Shown in pieces: positions 8,393 through 16,455 of a DNA stretch of 38,203 nucleotides. The notes under the pieces are model-generated. The model was given only the letters and a program-made list of their open reading frames with translations. It ran no database searches and was not told the DNA's origin. Numbering within the stretch: the first letter of the stretch is position 1; each line of letters starts with the position of its first letter. Both the position numbers and the translations under genes were made by a program. This stretch comes from Burkholderiales bacterium (GTDB lineage Bacteria; Pseudomonadota; Gammaproteobacteria; Burkholderiales; Burkholderiaceae_C), in contig CP070653.1 in assembly GCA_020354665.1 (NCBI GenBank), positions 1,172,971-1,211,173 on the forward strand, in the 5' to 3' direction.

Positions 8393-9346
8393 TCAGTGAC
8401 GCCGGTCGAGCCAGGTGGCGATGCCTTGTGCATTGAGCTCGACGTCCAGCTCGAGAAGGTCGCGCAGAGCATCGTCGGGCAAGTCGCAGCCGTGCTCGCG
8501 CACCCACCGAATCATCAGGGTCCGCACGCCGGCCTCGAGTGCCGGCTGGCGCTGCGGATGCGTGCGCAGCGACTCGGCCAGTGCCACCAGCTCGTCGATC
8601 TGCTGCAGCAGGATGCGGCCCAGCGCCGGCACGCCGGTGACGCATCCGTAGTGCGTGAGGTACATGCAGTCGGGCTGCTCGGCGAGCATGCGCTCGATCG
8701 ATGCACGCAGCCGCTGCGGCTCGAACTGCGTCGGTGGCGTCGTCGGCATGATGAACGCGCCGCGCGCGCTGTGCAGCTCGCGGTAGCTCACGCCGAAAGT
8801 GTCGCCGGTGAAGAAGCCGCGGCTCGCGACGTCCCAGATGCAGTGGTGGTGGCGCGCGTGGCCCGGCGTGTCGATGAATCGCAGCACCCGGCCACCGAGC
8901 TCGAGCGTCATGCCGTCGTGGGTGGTGATCACCCGCGCAGGGTCGATGCCGGGAACCTCGCCGTAAGCGCGCTCGACGTGATCGTCGCCATAAATGCTGC
9001 GCGCGCTCTCGAGCAGCACCTGCGGGTCGATCAGGTGCGGTGCGGCCCGCGGATGCGCCACCAGCATCGCCGCGGGGAGCGCACGCATCAGGGCGCCCGC
9101 GCCGCCGGCGTGGTCGAGGTGCGCGTGGGTCGGGATCACGTAGTCGACCTGCTCGAGCGCCAGACCCACCGTCGCCAGCGACGCCAGCAGCCGCGGCAGC
9201 GAATGCGTGGTGCCGGTGTCGATGAACGCGCCGCGCCCGGCGTGAACGACGAGGTACGCCGCGTCGTAGCGCGCGCGGTAAAACCCGGTGTCGATCGCGT
9301 GGACGCCATGGCCCAGCGCTTCGACGATTGCTGGTGGTTCGGTCAT
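8393..9346 (-). CDS. MBL-fold metallo-hydrolase
   Basis: A 317-residue metallo-beta-lactamase-fold protein. The zinc motif THAHLDHAGG is at about residues 73-82 (HxHxDH complete), a further metal histidine is in DTPGHARHH, and the bridging Asp is in FFTGDTFGVSY. The second half is helical (residues about 200-315), as in a group of bacterial MBL hydrolases of unknown substrate that are longer than glyoxalase II. ATG 9346 is preferred over an in-frame TTG at 9358. It diverges from the DUF47 gene across 218 bases. Cytoplasmic hydrolase; the reaction is not known. Confidence 0.87.
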   Translation of the reverse strand: MTEPPAIVEALGHGVHAIDTGFYRARYDAAYLVVHAGRGAFIDTGTTHSLPRLLASLATVGLALEQVDYVIPTHAHLDHAGGAGALMRALPAAMLVAHPRAAPHLIDPQVLLESARSIYGDDHVERAYGEVPGIDPARVITTHDGMTLELGGRVLRFIDTPGHARHHHCIWDVASRGFFTGDTFGVSYRELHSARGAFIMPTTPPTQFEPQRLRASIERMLAEQPDCMYLTHYGCVTGVPALGRILLQQIDELVALAESLRTHPQRQPALEAGVRTLMIRWVREHGCDLPDDALRDLLELDVELNAQGIATWLDRRH

Positions 9347-9564
9347 GGAGGGACGCAACAGGCTGCCGTGCCACGGGACTTCGACATCGCCGCACGGCGC
9401 GGCGACAGAACCACGACGTGCCGGCCGGCGCGCCGGATTCTATGCGCGTCAGGCGCGATGCCGCGCGGCGACGTCGGGCGGCTCGCATAAACTCGGTCCG
9501 CAACGCCCTGAGAGACTTTCCAGATGCGCAGCCGAGCCCGTGGCGACGCGCACCAGGAGTGACG

Positions 9565-10212
9565 ATGCTGTTCGCCAAGCTGCTTCCGCGTGACGAGAAC
9601 TTCTTCCGGCTGTTCGACGCCCATGCGGCGCGAATGACCGATGCGGCGCGCGCCTTCATGGCGCTGATCGACAACTACGCCGACGAGCAGCTGCGCGGGC
9701 GCTATGCCGCCGAGGTCGACGCCGCCGAGCGAGCTGCCGACAAGGTCACCGCCGAAGTCAGCCGCCTGCTGCACAAGACCTTCATCACGCCGATCGACCG
9801 CGAGCAGATCCACTCGCTGATCAACGCGATGGACGACATCGTCGACCTGCTGCAGGACGTGACCGAGACGATGTCGCTGTACGACATTCGCGCATTGACC
9901 AGTGAAGTGCGCAGCCTGGGGCAGATCAGTGTGCGCTCCTGCGAGCGCGTGCAGCACGCAGTGTCGCTGATCGCGCGGCTCAACGAACGCGAGGTCGGCG
10001 AGGCCGCGCTCAAGAGCTGCCAGGAGATCGACCTGCTGGAGTCCGATGCGGACCGCGTGATGCGCGCGGCGATGAGCAAGCTGTTTCGCGAGCAGGCCGA
10101 CGTGCGCGAGCTGATCAAGCTCAAGACGGTGTACGAACTGCTCGAGTCGATCACCGACCGCTGCGAGGACGTCGCCAACCTGATCGAGGGCATCGTCCTC
10201 GAGAACGCCTGA
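9565..10212 (+). CDS. DUF47 (PhoU-like) phosphate transport accessory protein
   Basis: A 215-residue all-helical protein of the DUF47/PhoU-like family. ATG 9565 is supported by AGGAG at 9555-9559. The family opening MLFAKLLPRDENFFRLFDAHA and the central HKTFITPIDREQIHSLINAMDDIVDLL are clear, as is the C-terminal ITDRCEDVANLIEGIVLE. DUF47 genes are normally paired with a PiT phosphate transporter, as here (19 bases downstream), and are thought to regulate or couple it. The region just upstream (9486-9491) has a weak CATAAA -10-like sequence without a good -35. Confidence 0.93.
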   Translation: MLFAKLLPRDENFFRLFDAHAARMTDAARAFMALIDNYADEQLRGRYAAEVDAAERAADKVTAEVSRLLHKTFITPIDREQIHSLINAMDDIVDLLQDVTETMSLYDIRALTSEVRSLGQISVRSCERVQHAVSLIARLNEREVGEAALKSCQEIDLLESDADRVMRAAMSKLFREQADVRELIKLKTVYELLESITDRCEDVANLIEGIVLENA

Positions 10213-10231
10213 CGGCGCGGCGCCTGCCCGG

Positions 10232-11242
10232 ATGCAATCGATACAGGTCACGCTGTGGGTCGTCGTGCTGCTGGTCGCGGTGGCGATCGCGTTCGACTTC
10301 ATGAACGGATTTCACGATGCGGCGAACTCGATCGCCACGGTGGTCTCCACCGGCGTGCTCAAGCCGCAGCAGGCGGTGCTGTTCGCCGCGTTCTTCAACT
10401 TCGTCGCGTTGTTCCTGTTTCAGCTCAAGGTCGCCGCGACGATCGGCAAGGGCATCGTCGAGCCGGCGGTCGTCGATCACTACGTGGTTTTTGGCGCGCT
10501 GGTGGGTGCGATCGCCTGGAACCTGCTCACCTGGTGGTACGGCATCCCGTCGAGTTCGTCGCATGCGCTGATCGGGGGCCTCGTCGGCGCCGTCGTCGTG
10601 AAGGCCGGGCCCGGATCGCTGATCGGCGCCGGCGTATGGAAGACGCTGCTGTTCATCTTCGTGTCGCCCGCGCTCGGCTTCGTGCTCGGATCGCTGCTCG
10701 CGGTCGCGGTGGCAAGGCTGTTCAGTGGCACGCCGCCGGCACGCATCGACGGCTGGTTCCGCCGGCTGCAACTCGTGTCCGCCGGGATGTACTCGGTGGG
10801 TCATGGCGGGAATGACGCGCAGAAAACGATCGGCGTCATCTGGATGCTGCTGATCGCTGCCGGACATGTCAGCACGGCCGACCGGATGCCGCCCGCCTGG
10901 GTGATCTGGAGCTGCTATCTGGCCATTGCGCTGGGCACGATGCTGGGCGGCTGGCGCATCGTGAAGACGATGGGCCAGCGCATCACGAAACTCAAGCCGG
11001 TCGGCGGGTTCTGTGCCGAGACTGGCGGCGCCATCACGCTGTTCCTCGCCACCGGGCTCGGCATCCCGGTGTCGACCACGCACACGATCACCGGCGCCAT
11101 CGTCGGTGTCGGGTCGACGCGCCGGGCATCGGCGGTGCGCTGGGGGGTTGCTGGCAACATCGTCTGGGCGTGGGTGTTCACGATTCCGGCTTCGGGGCTG
11201 ATCGCCGCGTTGTTCTACCTGGTCGGTCGCATCGTGCTGTGA
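10232..11242 (+). CDS. Inorganic phosphate transporter, PiT family
   Basis: A 336-residue low-affinity phosphate (metal-phosphate/H+ symport) permease. Both PiT signature repeats are present: GFHDAANSIATVVSTG near residues 26-41 and GHGGNDAQKTIGV near 189-202, the inverted-repeat motifs that bind phosphate. The C-terminal half repeats the SSSHALIGG-type element as STTHTITGAIVGVG. About ten hydrophobic segments are visible. It forms a two-gene unit with the DUF47 gene. The next gene, on the minus strand, converges and ends 18 bases away. Confidence 0.95.
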   Translation: MQSIQVTLWVVVLLVAVAIAFDFMNGFHDAANSIATVVSTGVLKPQQAVLFAAFFNFVALFLFQLKVAATIGKGIVEPAVVDHYVVFGALVGAIAWNLLTWWYGIPSSSSHALIGGLVGAVVVKAGPGSLIGAGVWKTLLFIFVSPALGFVLGSLLAVAVARLFSGTPPARIDGWFRRLQLVSAGMYSVGHGGNDAQKTIGVIWMLLIAAGHVSTADRMPPAWVIWSCYLAIALGTMLGGWRIVKTMGQRITKLKPVGGFCAETGGAITLFLATGLGIPVSTTHTITGAIVGVGSTRRASAVRWGVAGNIVWAWVFTIPASGLIAALFYLVGRIVL

Positions 11243-11260
11243 GCAGCGAGGCTGCGCACG

Positions 11261-11752
11261 CTACTGCCGATCTGCACGCGCCTGCTCGACCTGCCATTCG
11301 AAGAACCGCTGGCCGCCGAAGGCGATCGTTCCCATCAGCACGCCCGCACCGAGCATCAGGGCGACGATCACGCCGAGCACGACGGGCCAGCCGCTGTCCG
11401 TCACGCGACGGCCTGCGTTGAACCGGCTGTCCCACTTGTCGTCCGGCATCAGGCCGTAGACGATCGCCGTCAGCATGGCGGCGGACAGCATCAACCCGAG
11501 CACCGGAATCAGCAGCCAGGCCAAGCGGTCGTCCTGGCCGTACTCGACCATGCGCTGCACGCCCCAGAGACCCGCCAGCGTCGGCCAGGGGTGGAGCCAG
11601 CCCCACGCGTCGCGGGCGCCGTAGAGGTAAAAGCGGTGCCCGCCGACGCTGCCGACCAGCACCGCGAGCCACGTCGCGAGGGCTTTTGAACGGTGGTTTC
11701 TAGGGTCCGGCGGCACTTGAGTCGGGTCCCTGCTCGGGTGGCGTTCGGTCAC
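11261..11752 (-). CDS. TM2-domain-like membrane protein
   Basis: A 163-residue predicted membrane protein. Residues 24-45 resemble a TM2 domain: SKALATWLAVLVG then the hallmark GGHRFYLYG, followed by an HPWPTL-GL-GVQ segment. Two further hydrophobic segments follow at about 80-100 and 122-145, with an amphipathic tail. The start used is GTG 11752, which overlaps the upstream GNAT gene by 53 bases; an alternative GTG at 11716 with an AGGGA about 10 bases upstream would reduce the overlap to 17. No function is known for this group. Confidence 0.72.
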   Translation of the reverse strand: MTERHPSRDPTQVPPDPRNHRSKALATWLAVLVGSVGGHRFYLYGARDAWGWLHPWPTLAGLWGVQRMVEYGQDDRLAWLLIPVLGLMLSAAMLTAIVYGLMPDDKWDSRFNAGRRVTDSGWPVVLGVIVALMLGAGVLMGTIAFGGQRFFEWQVEQARADRQ

Positions 11753-12260
11753 CGGCCCCGAGCGGTCGCTGCATCAGCACGACGTCGAGCCAGCGGCCGA
11801 ACTTCCAGCCGCTGCTTCTCAACACGCCGGCTGATTCGAAGCCGAGCGCGCGATGCACGCCGATCGAAGCTGCATTGGCCGAATCGCCGATCACGGCCAC
11901 CATCTGTCGGGCGCCCGCCGCCTCGCAGCGGCCGATCAACTCCGCGAGCAGCCAACGGCCGACGCCCTGCCCGCGCGCGTCGTCGGCCACGTAGAGCGAG
12001 TCCTCGACACAGTAGCGATAGGCTTCGCGCGGCCGGAACGTGCCGGCATAGGCGAAGCCGACCACCTGACGCTCCCGTTCGGCCACCAGCCAAGGCCAGC
12101 CCGCCGCGAGCACGGCGTCGCGCCGACGGGCCATTTCTGCGGCATCGGGCGGCACGGTCTCGAAACTGGCGCTGCCATACCGCACATGATGGGCGTAGAT
12201 CGCAGTGGCTGCACTGACATCGGCAGCGGCGCCTGGGCGGATCAGCAGCGGGACGCTCAT
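11700..12260 (-). CDS. GNAT family N-acetyltransferase (phosphinothricin/Pat-like)
   Basis: A 186-residue acetyltransferase. ATG 12260 opens into [22 protein letters not shown], the beginning of the MnaT/phosphinothricin-acetyltransferase subgroup; [19 protein letters not shown] and [15 protein letters not shown] are also characteristic of it. The acetyl-CoA loop is [11 protein letters not shown] at about residues 96-106, and the C-terminal [14 protein letters not shown] is the standard GNAT motif B region. Likely substrates are methionine sulfone/sulfoximine-like amino acids, from family knowledge only. Cytoplasmic. The coding region is followed by an overlapping TM2-like gene. Confidence 0.9.
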   Translation of the reverse strand: MSVPLLIRPGAAADVSAATAIYAHHVRYGSASFETVPPDAAEMARRRDAVLAAGWPWLVAERERQVVGFAYAGTFRPREAYRYCVEDSLYVADDARGQGVGRWLLAELIGRCEAAGARQMVAVIGDSANAASIGVHRALGFESAGVLRSSGWKFGRWLDVVLMQRPLGAGDRTPPEQGPDSSAAGP

Positions 12261-12300
12261 GCTGCGGACGAGAGGAGCGGGTGGACGGCCGGGCAGTTTA

Positions 12301-12306
12301 TATAAT
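12301..12306 (+). promoter_or_regulatory. -10 hexamer of the rpsP operon promoter
   Basis: A perfect TATAAT in an AT stretch (GTTTATATAATTCAC) that stands out from GC-rich surroundings, 175 bases before the rpsP start and 40 bases outside the divergent GNAT start. No good -35 element lies 16-18 bases upstream. Transcription would start near 12313, giving a leader of about 170 nt. Confidence 0.45.
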
Positions 12307-12320
12307 TCACAGTTTCCGGC

Positions 12321-12407
12321 CCTGGCCGCGTGTTGCGAAGCGGCGTCTCTACGGGAGCCGACGGCGCCGCCCGGACCGGCCGATCGCTTCAACGGCGCGG
12401 GGCCAGG
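12321..12407 (+). promoter_or_regulatory. Structured 5' leader of rpsP (candidate)
   Basis: The untranslated leader can form a long imperfect stem: 12321-12330 (CCTGGCCGCG) pairs with 12396-12407 with a 2-nt bulge, 12332-12334 (GTT) with 12391-12393 (AAC), and 12337-12342 (GAAGCG) with 12385-12390 (CGCTTC). It lies just downstream of the putative transcription start and encloses about 42 nt that can fold further. It may be an autoregulatory element for S16 or the operon; this is inferred from base pairing in one sequence only. Confidence 0.35.
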
Positions 12408-12480
12408 AAGCGGCAACGGTCTGCCAGACTCGTTTGTGTCTCACGGGCGCGGTGGATATTCGACGAATCGAGGTTTCATC

Positions 12481-12729
12481 ATGGTCGTAATTCGACTGGC
12501 TCGTGGCGGCGCCAAGAAGCGCCCGTTCTTCAACATTGTCGTCACTGATTCGCGCACCCGCCGCGACGGGCGGTTCATCGAACGCGTCGGTTTCTACAAC
12601 CCGGTGGCCGCAGGCGGCGAGCAGCCCCTGCGCGTGGCGTTCGACCGTATCACCTACTGGGCGGGCCAGGGAGCGCGGCTGTCACCGACGGTCGCGCGCC
12701 TGGTCGAGCAGGCCAAGGCGGCGGCCTGA
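12481..12729 (+). CDS. rpsP: 30S ribosomal protein S16
   Basis: An 82-residue S16. It begins [21 protein letters not shown] and continues with [19 protein letters not shown], the most conserved part of the family, and ends with the helix [18 protein letters not shown] at 12470-12474 sets ATG 12481. S16 is needed for assembly of the 30S 5' domain. It is the first gene of rpsP-rimM-trmD-rplS, the usual order in proteobacteria. Confidence 0.98.
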   Translation: MVVIRLARGGAKKRPFFNIVVTDSRTRRDGRFIERVGFYNPVAAGGEQPLRVAFDRITYWAGQGARLSPTVARLVEQAKAAA

Positions 12730-12738
12730 CGAAGGTTG

Positions 12739-13317
12739 ATGGTGTACGGGCCGGACGACACGCCGGCCTGGCCCGACGACGCGATCGAGGTCGGCTGCAT
12801 CGTCGATGCCTGGGGTGTCGGGGGTGCGTTCAAGGTGCAGCCGTTTTCCGACGATCCGCAGGCGCTGTACTCGTCGCGCCGCTGGTTCCTCAAGCCGCCG
12901 GCCGGCGCATCGGTATCCCGCCGTGCGGCGGTCCCGTCGCTGTTGCGGATCACGTCGGCGCGGCCGCACGGTGACCTCATCGTCGCGCACGCGCGCGACA
13001 TCGGCGATCGCACGGCTGCCGAGGCGCTGCGCGGCGCGCGCGTGTTCGTCTCGCGTGCGAGCTTTCCGACCGCGGCAGATGACGAGTTCTACTGGGTCGA
13101 CCTGATCGGCATGACGGTCGTCAATCGCCAGGGCGAAACGCTCGGCGAGGTCATCGGGCTCGTCGAGACCGGGCCGCACAGCGTGCTGCGGGTACGCCCT
13201 CCCGAGCAGGACGCGGATCGCGGCGTGGAAATCCTGATTCCGTTCGTTGCCGCCTACGTCGACGCGGTGAGCCTCGCCGAACGCCGCATCACAGTCGACT
13301 GGCACCGCGACTATTGA
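12739..13317 (+). CDS. rimM: Ribosome maturation factor RimM
   Basis: A 192-residue RimM that binds S19 and helps assemble the 30S head domain. The N-terminal beta-barrel starts IEVGCIVDAWGVGGAFKVQPFSDDP (near 15-39), with the family's G-x-V-G-x-x-G-x-[VL]-[RK]-V pattern, and the PRC-barrel half includes DEFYWVDLIGMTVVN and ILIPFVAAYVDAVSLAERRITVDW. ATG 12739 follows GAAGG at 12731-12735, which is unusually close; GTG 12742 or TTG 12736 are alternatives. The first 15 residues are an extension not needed for the fold. Starts 9 bases after rpsP. Confidence 0.96.
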   Translation: MVYGPDDTPAWPDDAIEVGCIVDAWGVGGAFKVQPFSDDPQALYSSRRWFLKPPAGASVSRRAAVPSLLRITSARPHGDLIVAHARDIGDRTAAEALRGARVFVSRASFPTAADDEFYWVDLIGMTVVNRQGETLGEVIGLVETGPHSVLRVRPPEQDADRGVEILIPFVAAYVDAVSLAERRITVDWHRDY

Positions 13318-13327
13318 CGGCACCGCC

Positions 13328-14080
13328 ATGCGCTACGACGTCATCACGCTGTTTCCGGAGCTTTTCGATGCGCCACTGAAGACGGGCGTGACGCGCCGGG
13401 CGTTCGAGTCCGGCCAGGTCGCGGTGAAGCTCTGGCCGTTGCGCGACTTTGCCGACGACGCGTATCGCCGCGTCGACGACCGTCCTTACGGCGGCGGTCC
13501 GGGCATGGTGATGCTCGCCGAGCCGCTGGAGCGTGCGCTTCAGGCGATCCGCGCCGAGCGGCATGAACCGGGCGCGCTGATCCATTTCACACCGACCGGG
13601 CGCCGTCTGGACCAGACGCTGGTTCGCGAACTTGCCGCCGGGCCGGGTGCTGTCCTGCTGTGCGGGCGCTACGAAGGCGTCGACCAGCGCTTCATCGACC
13701 GTCATGTCGATCTCGAAGTGAGCCTGGGCGACTTCGTGCTCTCCGGCGCGGAACTGCCGGCGCTGGCGCTGCTCGATGCGGTGGCCCGCCTGCAAGCCGG
13801 CGTGCTCGGCGACGCCGCTTCGCATCGCGAGGACAGCTTCTCCGATGGCCTGCTCGAGGGGCCGCAATACAGCCGGCCCGAAGTTCTGCAGACTCCCGAA
13901 GGACCGCTGCGGGTGCCCGACGTGCTGCTGTCGGGACATCATGCCCACATCGTGCAGTGGCGCCGGGAACGCTCGCTGGAGCGGACCGCGCGGCGGCGCC
14001 CTGACCTGATTGCGGCGGCGCGTGCAGCGGGCCTGTTGTCGGACGCCGACGAGCGCTTCCTGTCGACGCTGCGGATATAA
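13328..14080 (+). CDS. trmD: tRNA (guanine-N1)-methyltransferase TrmD
   Basis: A 250-residue SPOUT methyltransferase making m1G37 in tRNAs, which prevents +1 frameshifting. Recognised motifs are YGGGPGM (about 56-62), the knot strand [13 protein letters not shown] (about 110-122), [42 protein letters not shown] with the catalytic Asp region, and [16 protein letters not shown]. The start is 10 bases after the rimM stop. The TAA stop (14078-14080) lies within a TATAAT hexamer that may serve as an internal promoter for rplS. Confidence 0.98.
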   Translation: MRYDVITLFPELFDAPLKTGVTRRAFESGQVAVKLWPLRDFADDAYRRVDDRPYGGGPGMVMLAEPLERALQAIRAERHEPGALIHFTPTGRRLDQTLVRELAAGPGAVLLCGRYEGVDQRFIDRHVDLEVSLGDFVLSGAELPALALLDAVARLQAGVLGDAASHREDSFSDGLLEGPQYSRPEVLQTPEGPLRVPDVLLSGHHAHIVQWRRERSLERTARRRPDLIAAARAAGLLSDADERFLSTLRI

Positions 14081-14081
14081 T
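14076..14081 (+). promoter_or_regulatory. Possible internal promoter -10 for rplS
   Basis: A perfect TATAAT spans the trmD stop codon, 73 bases before the rplS start. No -35 match at 16-18 bases is visible, so this is a weak candidate for an internal promoter uncoupling L19 from the upstream operon genes. Confidence 0.28.
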
Positions 14082-14154
14082 CCACCGTTTTTCGATCCTC
14101 TGCCGGGCCATAACACAGCCTCGAGCGCGCCGGCACGATCGCATGGAGCAAACC

Positions 14155-14508
14155 ATGGACCTGATTCAGACCCTGGAGCGCGAGGAAATCGCGCGGCTGG
14201 GTAAGACCATTCCGCCGTTCTCCGCCGGCGACACCGTTGTCGTCAGCGTCAACGTCGTCGAAGGCAGCCGCAAGCGCGTGCAGGCCTACGAGGGTGTCGT
14301 GATTGCCAAGCGCAATCGCGGCCTCAATTCGAGCTTTATCGTGCGCAAGGTCTCCAGCGGCGAGGGTGTCGAGCGCACGTTTCAGCTCTACAGCCCGCTG
14401 ATCGCGAGCATCGAGGTCAAGCGCCGCGGCGACGTGCGTCGCGCCAAGCTGTACTACCTGCGCGAGCGCAGCGGCAAATCGGCGCGCATCAAGGAAAAGC
14501 TCACCTGA
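14155..14508 (+). CDS. rplS: 50S ribosomal protein L19
   Basis: A 117-residue L19. ATG 14155 is chosen over the in-frame ATG 14143 because GGAG at 14146-14149 is correctly spaced before it and because [11 protein letters not shown] matches the normal L19 N-terminus. The conserved core [26 protein letters not shown] and the C-terminus [20 protein letters not shown] are intact. L19 sits at the 30S-50S interface. Last gene of the ribosomal cluster. Confidence 0.97.
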   Translation: MDLIQTLEREEIARLGKTIPPFSAGDTVVVSVNVVEGSRKRVQAYEGVVIAKRNRGLNSSFIVRKVSSGEGVERTFQLYSPLIASIEVKRRGDVRRAKLYYLRERSGKSARIKEKLT

Positions 14509-14513
14509 GAAAG

Positions 14514-14547
14514 CCGTTGCTCGTGACGCGGCGACGCCGCGCAACGG
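14514..14547 (+). terminator. Hairpin downstream of rplS (possible terminator)
   Basis: Six bases after the rplS stop, CCGTTGC (14514-14520) pairs with GCAACGG (14541-14547), and inside it GCGGC (14528-14532) pairs with GCCGC (14536-14540). The seven bases TCGTGAC bulge on the 5' side. There is no T-tract, so it may be a Rho-assisted or processing hairpin. The remaining 14548-14732 shows no gene. Confidence 0.3.
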
Positions 14548-14732
14548 TGGGTTCGATGACGACGCGCTTGGAGGGCTGCCTTTGCGGCGACTCTCTCCGT
14601 GCGCGGGCGCGTACCCAACTCAAAGCGAGCCTGTCCGCGCCGAGCCTGGCGCAAGTGACATTCACCCATGTGTCCTGAGGCTGTGACGCTGCGGACCTAC
14701 GGGTGCCCTGTTGTCCGTCGGTGTGACCGCCC

Positions 14733-15431
14733 ATGGCGCGCGGGCTGATCGTCGACCCGCAGGCGGTTCCGGTGGTCGGAATGGACACGGACCTGCCTGC
14801 GGTGCCGACGGAACGACTGACATCGCAGGCGGTACGCGAACGCTTCGCACGGCCGCCGATCTGGACTCCCGAATTCGTTGGTGACGGCCGCCGCTTCGAC
14901 GATCGCCCGCCGGCTCCCGCATCGGTGCTCGTTGCGCTGGTGGAACGCGCCGGCGCGCTGCGCGTGTTGCTGACGCAACGCACGGCGCATCTGAAGGACC
15001 ATGCCGGGCAGGTGAGCTTTCCCGGCGGACGCAGCGAAGCCGACGATGCCGATGCGGTCGACACGGCCTTGCGCGAAGCGCACGAGGAGATCGGGCTCGA
15101 GCGCGGGCATGTCGACGTGGTCGGGTTCCTGCCCGTGTACACCACCGTCACTTCGTTCGAGGTGACACCGGTGGTCGCGCTGGTGCGGCCCGGCTTTTCG
15201 CTCGCTCTGGATGCGTTCGAAGTGGCCGAGGTCTTCGAAGTCCCGCTTTCGTTCCTGATGACGCCGGCGCACCATCGGCGGCACGTGGTCGAAATCGATG
15301 GGCTCCGCCGGCAGTTCCTGTCGATGCCGTGGGCGCCGCCGCCCGAGCCGTCCGGCCAGGCCCGCTCGTACTTCATCTGGGGTGCGACCGCCGCGATCCT
15401 GCGCAACTTCTATCGCCTGCTCGCCGCATGA
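14733..15431 (+). CDS. NUDIX hydrolase, CoA pyrophosphatase (NudL) type
   Basis: A 232-residue NUDIX protein. The box at residues 97-121 reads FPGGRSEADD...ALREAHEEIGL, with the Asp-for-Glu variant and the preceding LKDHAGQVSFPGGR that mark the CoA diphosphatase subgroup (NudL/PCD1). Such enzymes split CoA to 3',5'-ADP and 4'-phosphopantetheine. The N-terminal 45 residues (VDPQAVPV, LPAVPTERLT, ARPPIWTPE) are protein-like and in frame, so ATG 14733 is preferred to ATG 14781. The C-terminus carries YFIWGATAAILRNFYRLL, also typical. The gene ends 13 bases before the CobD-like gene. Confidence 0.92.
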   Translation: MARGLIVDPQAVPVVGMDTDLPAVPTERLTSQAVRERFARPPIWTPEFVGDGRRFDDRPPAPASVLVALVERAGALRVLLTQRTAHLKDHAGQVSFPGGRSEADDADAVDTALREAHEEIGLERGHVDVVGFLPVYTTVTSFEVTPVVALVRPGFSLALDAFEVAEVFEVPLSFLMTPAHHRRHVVEIDGLRRQFLSMPWAPPPEPSGQARSYFIWGATAAILRNFYRLLAA

Positions 15432-15444
15432 CTATCATCGCCGC

Positions 15445-16428
15445 ATGAGCTTCTTCGCGGTGCTGTTCGCCTTGATCCTCGAGCAGGCACGTCCGTTGCC
15501 GCGCGATAACGTCGTCCACGAGTCGATGGTGGCGTGGAGCCGATTCGCCGGCCGCAACTTCGATGCCGGGCAACAGCGCCATGCCTGGCTGGTCTGGCTG
15601 GTAACGGTCGCGGTGCCGGCGCTGGCCGCGTGGCTCGCCTATGCATTGTTCGCATCGTTGAATGTGCTGGCCGCGCTCGCGTGGAACGTGGCGATCCTGT
15701 ACGTGACGCTCGGTTTTCGCCAGTTCAGTTACCAATTCACCGATATCCGCGAGGCGCTCGACCGCGGCGACGAGGAGGGGGCCCGCCAGAGGCTCGCGCA
15801 GTGGCGCCACCTCGATGCCAGCGAGCTGCCTCGCTCCGAACTGCTGCGTCACGTCATCGAGCATTCGCTGCTTGCGGCGCACCGGCACGTCTTCGGCGTC
15901 TTCTTCTGGTTCATCGCGCTGTCTGCAGTCGGCCTCGGCCCGGCGGGGGCCGTGTTCTATCGCATGGCCGAGTTCGCACGGCGCTACTGGACCTACAAGG
16001 TCCGCACCAGCGACGTCGCCACCCATGAGCGGGTGATGCGGCTTGCGCAGGATCTGTTCGCGCTGATCGACCACGTGCCGGCACGGCTGACCGCGTTCGG
16101 CTTTGCTGTCGTCGGCAATTTCGAGGAGGCGGTTGCGGGCTGGCGGCGTGACGCAGGACTTTGGCGGCACGCGAACGAGGGCATCGTCCTCGCGGCCGCG
16201 GCCGGTGCGCTGGGCGTCCAGCTCGGCGGCGGCGTGGCGCCGGGGATTTCGCCGGAGCGGGTGCGTCCCGAAAACGACGCGCTGGAGTCGACCGAGGCCG
16301 CGGGGTCGACGCCTGGGATGCCCCCCTGCAGTGCGCATCTTGACCGCGTGGTGGGTCTGGTTTGGCGTTCGGTGGTCTTGTGGATGCTGCTGGTCGCGCT
16401 GCTGACGCTCGCGCGATTGCTCGGATAG
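15445..16428 (+). CDS. CobD/CbiB-like membrane protein (AmpE/CobD superfamily)
   Basis: A 327-residue polytopic membrane protein of the CobD/CbiB family. It starts FFAVLFALILEQARPLPRDN, has helices near 45-70 and 72-90, and contains the recognisable FSYQFTDIREALDRGD and GVFFWFIALSAVGLGPAGAVFYRMAEFARRYW segments; the C-terminus ends in a last helix (VLWMLLVALLTLARLLG). Cobalamin-pathway CbiB attaches aminopropanol to cobyric acid, but there are no other cob genes here, so it may instead be an AmpE-like protein of unknown role. ATG 15445 lies 6 bases after a TATCAT hexamer, with no ribosome binding site. Confidence 0.85.
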   Translation: MSFFAVLFALILEQARPLPRDNVVHESMVAWSRFAGRNFDAGQQRHAWLVWLVTVAVPALAAWLAYALFASLNVLAALAWNVAILYVTLGFRQFSYQFTDIREALDRGDEEGARQRLAQWRHLDASELPRSELLRHVIEHSLLAAHRHVFGVFFWFIALSAVGLGPAGAVFYRMAEFARRYWTYKVRTSDVATHERVMRLAQDLFALIDHVPARLTAFGFAVVGNFEEAVAGWRRDAGLWRHANEGIVLAAAAGALGVQLGGGVAPGISPERVRPENDALESTEAAGSTPGMPPCSAHLDRVVGLVWRSVVLWMLLVALLTLARLLG

Positions 16429-16455
16429 CCTGCACGCGGACGGCAGCGCCGCAAC

